The position numbers were made by a program, and so were the translations under genes. Of a stretch of 6,405 nt of DNA, positions 1 to 4,777 are shown piece by piece. Numbering within the stretch: position 1 is the stretch's first letter; the number at the start of each line of letters is the position of its first letter. Source of the DNA: Campylobacterota bacterium (GTDB taxonomy: Bacteria; Campylobacterota; Campylobacteria; Campylobacterales; Sulfurimonadaceae). The stretch is taken from positions 1 to 6,405 of the forward strand of contig JAADDU010000133.1 of the NCBI GenBank assembly GCA_013153755.1, given 5' to 3'. The notes below the pieces were generated by a model that did no database searches, was not told the DNA's origin, and saw only the letters and a list, made by a program, of their open reading frames with translations.

Positions 1-373
1 CTAAAAGACGATTATCTATATGTTCTATAGTTTCTTGTGCTTCTGGTCTATTTTTAAAAAATCCACTCTCTTTTAGATATGTTAGATTTTTAAAAATAGC
101 TTCATAAGCATTTTTTGCATTTTTTGCATAATTGTTTTGTTTTGTTAATGAATTTTCTATAGTTAAATAATCTAGTAACTTTAAATTATCTGTAATCTCA
201 TTTGAATATTTTTGAATTTTTATTTGTTCATTATATCCATCTTGTAAACTTTTTGCCATCATAGTACTTGAAGTGTAGAAAATACCAACAAGGAGTATAA
301 TAATGATACTGAAGATATAAAATACTATATTTACTTTATGTATAAGTTTTAGACTATTTAAAAAAGAGTTCAT
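1..373 (-). CDS. Membrane-anchored sensor/receptor, N-terminal fragment (partial at left edge)
   Basis: The reading frame starts at the ATG at 373-371 and stays open to the window edge, giving 124 residues of a protein whose C-terminus is missing. Residues 1-13 are short and lysine-containing (MNSFLNSLKLIHK). Residues about 14-35 form one strongly hydrophobic helix, used as a signal anchor. The remaining ~90 residues are polar and look all-helical (rich in K, N, E, L and Y, with no cysteine), as in the extracytoplasmic helical-bundle sensor domains of chemotaxis receptors and sensor kinases. The start lies one base after the stop of the upstream barrel-protein gene (TAAGATG). No good Shine-Dalgarno sequence is visible, so translation is probably coupled. 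The output domain lies beyond the edge, so I cannot say whether this is a chemoreceptor, a histidine kinase or a cyclase. That it is a real coding region is well supported; the receptor role is inferred from topology and neighbours. Confidence 0.75.
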   Translation of the reverse strand, partial: MNSFLNSLKLIHKVNIVFYIFSIIIILLVGIFYTSSTMMAKSLQDGYNEQIKIQKYSNEITDNLKLLDYLTIENSLTKQNNYAKNAKNAYEAIFKNLTYLKESGFFKNRPEAQETIEHIDNRLL

Positions 374-374
374 C

Positions 375-1847
375 TTAAAAATTCACATTCAACTTTAGGT
401 ATATAGATTGTAACATTTTTAGTTTAAAATCTTTGTTAGTTACACTATCAATAGGTATACTTTCTCCAACGAACCAACCACTTCCAGTATAATCATAGTC
501 TATTCTTATATAACCTAAACGGATGTTAGTATATCGGTTTATAACATACATCAAATAAGCTTCATAAGCATCACCTCTTGTTGCTAGTTTGTTATAAACA
601 TCAAAAGAGCCTTGAGTTAAATTTATCCAGTTTTTACTTCCATGGTTATACTCTAAACCAATCTTATACTTACCTTTTTCACCCATACCATATCTACCAC
701 CAACCCAAACAGAGCTACCAGTTTTAGATGCAGTGCTTCCTGCATTATTTAAAAGTCCACCATAGTTTCTATAACTATTTGAATTTGGATGTGTTTTTAT
801 ATACCCATAGTGCAAGAACATATCTAAATTCATATCATTTACATTTGTCATTTCTACCATAGCACCAAATATATCCATATCTCCTATATTTGAGTTTTCT
901 GCTGTGTTACTATCTAATGGATTTGCGATTATATCTTTCATCTTTGAGTAGCTTAACTGAACAAGAGACTTATCTACAAAAGGTAAAGTTGTGTCAAAAA
1001 AGATTCCATAGATATTTGTATCTTTTAAGTCACTGTTTGAAGCACCTACATAAGCATTACCAACACCATTTGCACTTTCACTATATCCGAACCCTTTTGC
1101 ATAACCAAATCTCAAAAATGTTTTATCATAATCTAGTATTTTTGATAAATTTAAAGTAAAAACAAGTCCATCTGCTGCTCCATCATAGAGTAGTGCAGAG
1201 TAAGTTGCTTTTCTTGTAATGTTATCTTTTAGTTGATGACTTGGTCCATCAGAACTAGGTTGACGACCTATAGTGATAGCCATAGGAACTTTTCCATCTT
1301 TATTGAAGAACCAATCTAAATATGCTCTTTCAACATAGATAGAACTATCTGCTGGTACACGACCTTGCATATTATCAAATCTACTATATGAATGTGTATA
1401 ACTACTTCCCCAGTATTTGTACATAGAGAGTCTTGCATTAAACTTCATATTTTCTGTGATATCTGCTTTAAGATTAAGCATAAGCTTATTACTCCAAACA
1501 TTTGTACTTTTTACTTTTCTACCACTTGCATATTCTTTAGTAAAATTATTTAACTCTGTTTTAAAACCAAGCCCAAATTTTACTTTATCTTGAAGTATTT
1601 TTGTTTCAGTATTTTCAGTAAATTCTTCTACTTCTTCTATGTATTCTTTGTTTTCTTTTTGAGTAACTTTCAACTCTTCTACACTTTGTTTTAACTCTTT
1701 ATTTTCTTTTTGAGCTGATTTTAACTCAGCTACACTTCGTTTTAACTCTCTTATCTCTTGCATCAATTCTCTTATAGTTGGCTCTTTTACTTCTTGTGCC
1801 TCTACTAAAGAAAAAACAAAGATGCTTAATACTATGACTTTTAACAT
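375..1847 (-). CDS. DUF3373-type outer-membrane beta-barrel protein with coiled-coil N-terminus
   Basis: A 490-residue exported protein, probably an outer-membrane porin-like barrel. Residues 1-17 form a Sec signal peptide (hydrophobic LKVIVLSIFVFSL core, likely cleavage after VEA-17). Residues about 22-80 are a heptad-rich coiled coil containing two near-identical 17-residue repeats (34-50 and 51-67). From about residue 90 to the end the chain alternates short amphipathic strands with G/N/S/D-rich turns and many Tyr and Trp residues. It ends in ...KLNVNF, with the terminal Phe typical of BAM-assembled barrels. The mix of coiled coil, barrel and a GRQPSSDGPSH segment near residue 195 fits the DUF3373 family as I remember it from Campylobacterota and Geobacter; that assignment is from memory. 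The substrate is unknown. The gene follows the 85-residue exported protein gene by 4 bases and has a strong AGGGGAG ribosome site. The small upstream protein may be its partner. Confidence 0.85.
   Translation of the reverse strand: MLKVIVLSIFVFSLVEAQEVKEPTIRELMQEIRELKRSVAELKSAQKENKELKQSVEELKVTQKENKEYIEEVEEFTENTETKILQDKVKFGLGFKTELNNFTKEYASGRKVKSTNVWSNKLMLNLKADITENMKFNARLSMYKYWGSSYTHSYSRFDNMQGRVPADSSIYVERAYLDWFFNKDGKVPMAITIGRQPSSDGPSHQLKDNITRKATYSALLYDGAADGLVFTLNLSKILDYDKTFLRFGYAKGFGYSESANGVGNAYVGASNSDLKDTNIYGIFFDTTLPFVDKSLVQLSYSKMKDIIANPLDSNTAENSNIGDMDIFGAMVEMTNVNDMNLDMFLHYGYIKTHPNSNSYRNYGGLLNNAGSTASKTGSSVWVGGRYGMGEKGKYKIGLEYNHGSKNWINLTQGSFDVYNKLATRGDAYEAYLMYVINRYTNIRLGYIRIDYDYTGSGWFVGESIPIDSVTNKDFKLKMLQSIYLKLNVNF
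1647..1748 (-). repeat. Two tandem 51-base direct repeats inside the barrel-protein gene
   Basis: Bases 1748-1698 and 1697-1647 (read on the minus strand) are adjacent 51-base units, in frame, matching at 42 of 51 positions by my count. They encode 17-residue coiled-coil units running from E34 to K50 and E51 to K67; both begin ELK and end QKENK. A 17-residue period is close to, but not a whole number of, heptads, so the coiled-coil register shifts or stutters between copies. This looks like a duplication that lengthened the periplasmic stalk. Confidence 0.85.
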
Positions 1848-1851
1848 CTCA

Positions 1852-2109
1852 CTACTCCCCTGCTACCATTGGTTTATCAGAATCTATGGCATGTTCTACC
1901 AAATAATCTTTTAACTTATTTTGCTCATTTAAACTCAAAGTGTTTATTTTATACTTTTTCATCTTTCTTTTTGATTTAAAGACTCTTTCCCATTGGATAA
2001 TAGCTTTCGTACCTGCTGAGAGATTTAATGATTTAGCTAATTTTGCTACATCAGAACCATTAGCTTGTAAAGAAAATGAAATAAATAAAAATATCATAAA
2101 CTTAATCAT
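1852..2109 (-). CDS. Small exported protein of unknown function (85 aa), paired with the barrel protein
   Basis: The protein starts with a short signal peptide (MIKFMIFLFISFSLQA, cleavage likely after A16), leaving a mature chain of about 69 residues for the periplasm. The mature part is basic in the middle (KSKRKMKKYK, residues 46-55) and has one Trp (WERVF). It ends in a helix-like stretch that reads LSLNEQNKLKDYLVEHAIDSDKP. It has no cysteine, so no heme c or disulfide. The tail faintly resembles the C-terminal helix of small Campylobacterota cytochromes c, but there is no CxxCH, so I do not assign that function. The start is supported by AGGAG six bases upstream. The stop lies 4 bases before the barrel-protein gene, whose ribosome site overlaps its end, so the two are probably co-translated and may work together in the envelope. 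I do not recognise a named family. Confidence 0.8.
   Translation of the reverse strand: MIKFMIFLFISFSLQANGSDVAKLAKSLNLSAGTKAIIQWERVFKSKRKMKKYKINTLSLNEQNKLKDYLVEHAIDSDKPMVAGE
1855..1861 (-). promoter_or_regulatory. Strong Shine-Dalgarno for the barrel-protein gene
   Basis: AGGGGAG lies 7 bases before the ATG at 1847-1845. It sits within the last codons of the preceding 85-residue gene, just before that gene's TAG stop. It fixes the start of the barrel protein and suggests that the two genes are translated from one message. It is the best ribosome site in the window, as might be expected for an abundant envelope protein. Confidence 0.7.
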
Positions 2110-2115
2110 AATAAA

Positions 2116-2120
2116 CTCCT
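2116..2120 (-). promoter_or_regulatory. Shine-Dalgarno for the 85-residue exported protein gene
   Basis: AGGAG is placed six bases before the ATG at 2109-2107. This is good spacing and supports that start over any later Met. Confidence 0.65.
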
Positions 2121-2159
2121 ATATAAATATTTTTTAATAATTACAAACATATTATCAAA
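2121..2159 (-). promoter_or_regulatory. Possible internal promoter in the 50-base gap after the MASE1 kinase
   Basis: This gap (2110-2159) is the only one above 4 bases in the window. On the minus strand it carries GATAAT (2156-2151), a 5-of-6 match to the sigma-70 -10 box. It would place a start near 2144 and leave a leader of about 35 bases containing the AGGAG site. No TTGACA-like -35 box is seen, which is usual for Campylobacterota sigma-70 promoters. In DNA this AT-rich such matches arise often by chance, so the call is weak. The gap has no hairpin followed by a T-run, so I see no terminator. Confidence 0.25.
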
Positions 2160-3791
2160 TTATTCCTTATTTAGCACTATACTAAACAAAGCTCCTTTAT
2201 CTGTATTTGACGCAATAAGAGTACCTCCCATATGTTCTTCTATAATTAACTTACTCATATAAAGTCCAAGCCCTGTCCCATTTTTAGCTTCTTTTGTAGA
2301 AAAGTATGGGTTAAAAACATCTTCTATAATCTCTTTATCAATACCTCCTGCATTATCTTCTATACTCAAGATGATGCTATCTTCTAACTCTTTTAAATTT
2401 ATATAGATTACCTTCTTTTGTATATTTTGTTCATTAAGAGCATCTTTAGCATTGTTTATAATGTTTAATAACACATGCCCAAACTCATTTTTATATGCCT
2501 TTATAAAGATATCTTTTTGAGCATTGATTTGTATGTTAATATCTAAATCTTTAAGCATTGGATTAACTATGTTTAAAGTATGTTCTAAAACACTCGAAAT
2601 ACAAAATCTATCTTTTTCTTTGTTAGGTTTAAAAAAGTTTCTAAAGTCATCTATGGTATTACTCATCTGTTTAATCTGAGAGTTTGAGTCCTTTTTAAAA
2701 TTTTCTATAACTTTATCATCCAAAGAGCCTCTTTTATATTTTAAAAGCAAAGTTTGATTTATTATAGATATATTGTTAAGAGGTTGTCGCCATTGATGAG
2801 CTATCATACTTATCATCTCACCCATCTTAGCTAGTCTTGACTGTTGAAGTAAAATACTCTCTTTTTGTCTATTTTTTTCCACTTCATCTTTTACTAGGTT
2901 ACTTAAATGGTTGTTTAAATAAAGTAAATCTTTAACAGCATCTTCCTTTTCTAAAAACATAACTCCATTGATGAGAGATATAAGAATATGTGCTAAAATA
3001 TAAAAGTTTATATTTATGATATTGTCTATAGGTGCTGAGTTTGCAAAAATACCTAAACCTATAGTTGTTGTATATAGAGATGTTAATGCTATCATTAAAA
3101 TGGCAAAAAGTGTATAACAAAGTCCATTATATCTACTATGAAGCATAATAACAGGAACCATAATACTTAACAAAAGTGCTAAATTATCTATCATAAATAT
3201 ACCAATAAGCGTATAATTAAAGACTGCAAAAAACAAACCATAAAGTAAAAATTTTAATATATTTACACTCTTATAATTTATATATAAAAGTATAAGCATT
3301 GGTGTCACAAGAAACTGTCCCATTACATTACCAAACCACCACGAAAAGAAACTTTTAAAGAATTCTATAGGTTCTATAACTGATGAAGACAGTAAAACAA
3401 GATTACCAAATAAAGCACTAAAAGGTTGTAAAACAAACATAATTACTAAAAATAGTATGTACAAATCTCTAATTTTGTTAAATTTTATATCAAACTTAAG
3501 TGCTGTTAGTAATCTTAAAGCTATAAAAGCTTCTGCTGTATTTACTATAGATATTAAGATAGATGCAGTAGTATTCAAATCAGAGCTAATAGCAAGTATT
3601 AGTTGTCCTAAAAAGACACCAGGTAGTACTTTTTTTCCAAATAACAATACAGATGCTAAGGCCACCCCCTCTGCAAAAAATATAGATATAGTAACGATAG
3701 AATTTTCCATAGAAAGATAAAAACTGATTTTTCCACTTAAAAAGTAAAAAATAGCTACCAATAAAACTTTAACTATGTCTTTTTTCATCAT
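2160..3791 (-). CDS. MASE1-domain membrane sensor histidine kinase
   Basis: A 543-residue integral-membrane kinase. Residues about 5-285 are a string of roughly eight or more hydrophobic helices matching the MASE1 sensor domain, including the FAEGVALASVLLFGKK segment at 39-54. MASE1 is a membrane input module of unknown ligand. A coiled-coil linker (about 283-320) leads to the HisKA domain with the AHQWRQPL box; H332 is the phosphoacceptor. The ATPase domain has its N-box at 443-450 (N447), G1 DNAGG (479-483), F-box NPYFSTK (494-500) and G2 GTGLGLYMSK (505-514), so the kinase looks intact. It has no receiver domain. The gene starts 2 bases after the REC-GGDEF gene with tandem ATGs (3791 and 3788) and only a weak ribosome site, implying coupling to that gene. 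The nearest likely phosphorylation target is that regulator. Its kinase core is a paralog of the one in the NIT/PAS kinase upstream. Confidence 0.93.
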   Translation of the reverse strand: MMKKDIVKVLLVAIFYFLSGKISFYLSMENSIVTISIFFAEGVALASVLLFGKKVLPGVFLGQLILAISSDLNTTASILISIVNTAEAFIALRLLTALKFDIKFNKIRDLYILFLVIMFVLQPFSALFGNLVLLSSSVIEPIEFFKSFFSWWFGNVMGQFLVTPMLILLYINYKSVNILKFLLYGLFFAVFNYTLIGIFMIDNLALLLSIMVPVIMLHSRYNGLCYTLFAILMIALTSLYTTTIGLGIFANSAPIDNIININFYILAHILISLINGVMFLEKEDAVKDLLYLNNHLSNLVKDEVEKNRQKESILLQQSRLAKMGEMISMIAHQWRQPLNNISIINQTLLLKYKRGSLDDKVIENFKKDSNSQIKQMSNTIDDFRNFFKPNKEKDRFCISSVLEHTLNIVNPMLKDLDINIQINAQKDIFIKAYKNEFGHVLLNIINNAKDALNEQNIQKKVIYINLKELEDSIILSIEDNAGGIDKEIIEDVFNPYFSTKEAKNGTGLGLYMSKLIIEEHMGGTLIASNTDKGALFSIVLNKE

Positions 3792-3793
3792 AA

Positions 3794-4777
3794 TTAATAC
3801 TTTACAACCTGATTTTTACCACCTGATTTAGCGATATAAAGAGCTTTATCACATCTCTTTACTAACTCTTCTAGACTTTGTTTGTGTTCATACTCAGCTA
3901 CACCAAAACTAGCTGTAACCTTTCCAACAGTACTAAATTTATGTGATTCTATCACTTTTCGTACCTGCTCTGCTGTTTCATATCCACCAGACACATCAGT
4001 ATCTGGTAGTAAGATGACAAACTCTTCCCCTCCCCATCTAGCAAGTATATCTGAGATTCTTATCTTATTTTGTATAAGTTGTGAGAATGTTTTTAGCACT
4101 ATATCTCCAACATTATGTCCATAAGTATCGTTTATCTTTTTAAAATCATCTATATCTATGATAACTATACTCATGATTCCATTACTACGGTCTGTTCGCT
4201 CTTTTTCTATCTCAAAAAGTTCATTAAACCTATGTCTATTATATATAGATGTTAGTTGGTCATAGTGAGCTTGTCTTGATTTTACTTCAAGTTCTTGCTC
4301 TTTATCTCTAAGTATATTTACTTGTTCTCTTACCTTTTGCTCTAACTTATTCTTATACTCAAAATTCTCTTTTTGAAGTTTTACATTACGTATAGATTTA
4401 AAAACGGCTTTTTCAAACTGATCTAACTCTAAAGGTTTAAAAAGATAGCCATCTACACCAAGATGGATAGAGTTCATAAAAAAGTCCGTATCATTATGTG
4501 CAGAAAAAATAAGAACAGAAACATTTTCATCTATCTTTCTTATCTCTCCTAGCATAGCTAATCCATCCATCCTTGGCATATCTATATCTGTGATAATTAT
4601 ATCTATATCATTTGTTTTAAACTTTTCTAAACCATCTTCCCCATCAACTCCAACTATGATGTTGTCAAAAAATTCATTTAGTATGATTTGAGTTGCTTTT
4701 CTTGTAAGTTCATTATCTTCTACATACAAAATATTTAACTTTGTAGCGTAGTCTATTAGTTCATTTATATCATTCAT
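3794..4777 (-). CDS. Response regulator with GGDEF output (diguanylate cyclase)
   Basis: Cytoplasmic two-domain regulator expected to make cyclic-di-GMP from two GTP when phosphorylated. Counting from the ATG at 4777 (327 residues), the REC domain spans about 14-125 with acidic pair E20-D21, phosphoacceptor D64 (TDIDMP), S92 and K114. A charged coiled coil (about 130-168) probably mediates dimerisation. The GGDEF domain runs from YDQLTSIYNR (172) to the end with metal ligand D208, the DxFKxxND...GHxxGD motif and active-site GGEEF at 249-253. The inhibitory I-site RxxD (R240-D243) sits five residues before GGEEF, so product feedback is likely. I prefer ATG 4777 because GAGAG lies five bases before it. 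A GTG two codons earlier (4783) is possible but has no spaced ribosome site. The gene overlaps the upstream kinase by 8 bases and precedes the second kinase by 2. The architecture is like WspR/PleD-type cyclases. Confidence 0.95.
   Translation of the reverse strand: MNDINELIDYATKLNILYVEDNELTRKATQIILNEFFDNIIVGVDGEDGLEKFKTNDIDIIITDIDMPRMDGLAMLGEIRKIDENVSVLIFSAHNDTDFFMNSIHLGVDGYLFKPLELDQFEKAVFKSIRNVKLQKENFEYKNKLEQKVREQVNILRDKEQELEVKSRQAHYDQLTSIYNRHRFNELFEIEKERTDRSNGIMSIVIIDIDDFKKINDTYGHNVGDIVLKTFSQLIQNKIRISDILARWGGEEFVILLPDTDVSGGYETAEQVRKVIESHKFSTVGKVTASFGVAEYEHKQSLEELVKRCDKALYIAKSGGKNQVVKY

Noticed and set aside
890..1159. Plus-strand open frame opposite the barrel-protein gene
   Set aside because: The translation is low-complexity (rich in H, Y and L), has no ribosome site and mirrors a well-supported minus-strand gene. 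Similar plus-strand frames at 1940-2137, 3457-3720, 3882-4124, 5375-5572, 5565-5792 and 6037-6270 are rejected for the same reason.
1852..2109. Cytochrome c function for the 85-residue exported protein
   Set aside because: There is no CxxCH motif and no cysteine at all; only the tail has a faint resemblance.
2170..2186. Inverted repeat TTTAG/CTAAA as a terminator of the MASE1 kinase gene
   Set aside because: The stem is only 5 AT-rich base pairs, lies inside the coding region and is not followed by a T-run on the minus strand.
2932..3120. Second minus-strand frame inside the MASE1 kinase gene
   Set aside because: It lies in another frame of a gene with intact domains throughout, and its product has no recognisable feature.
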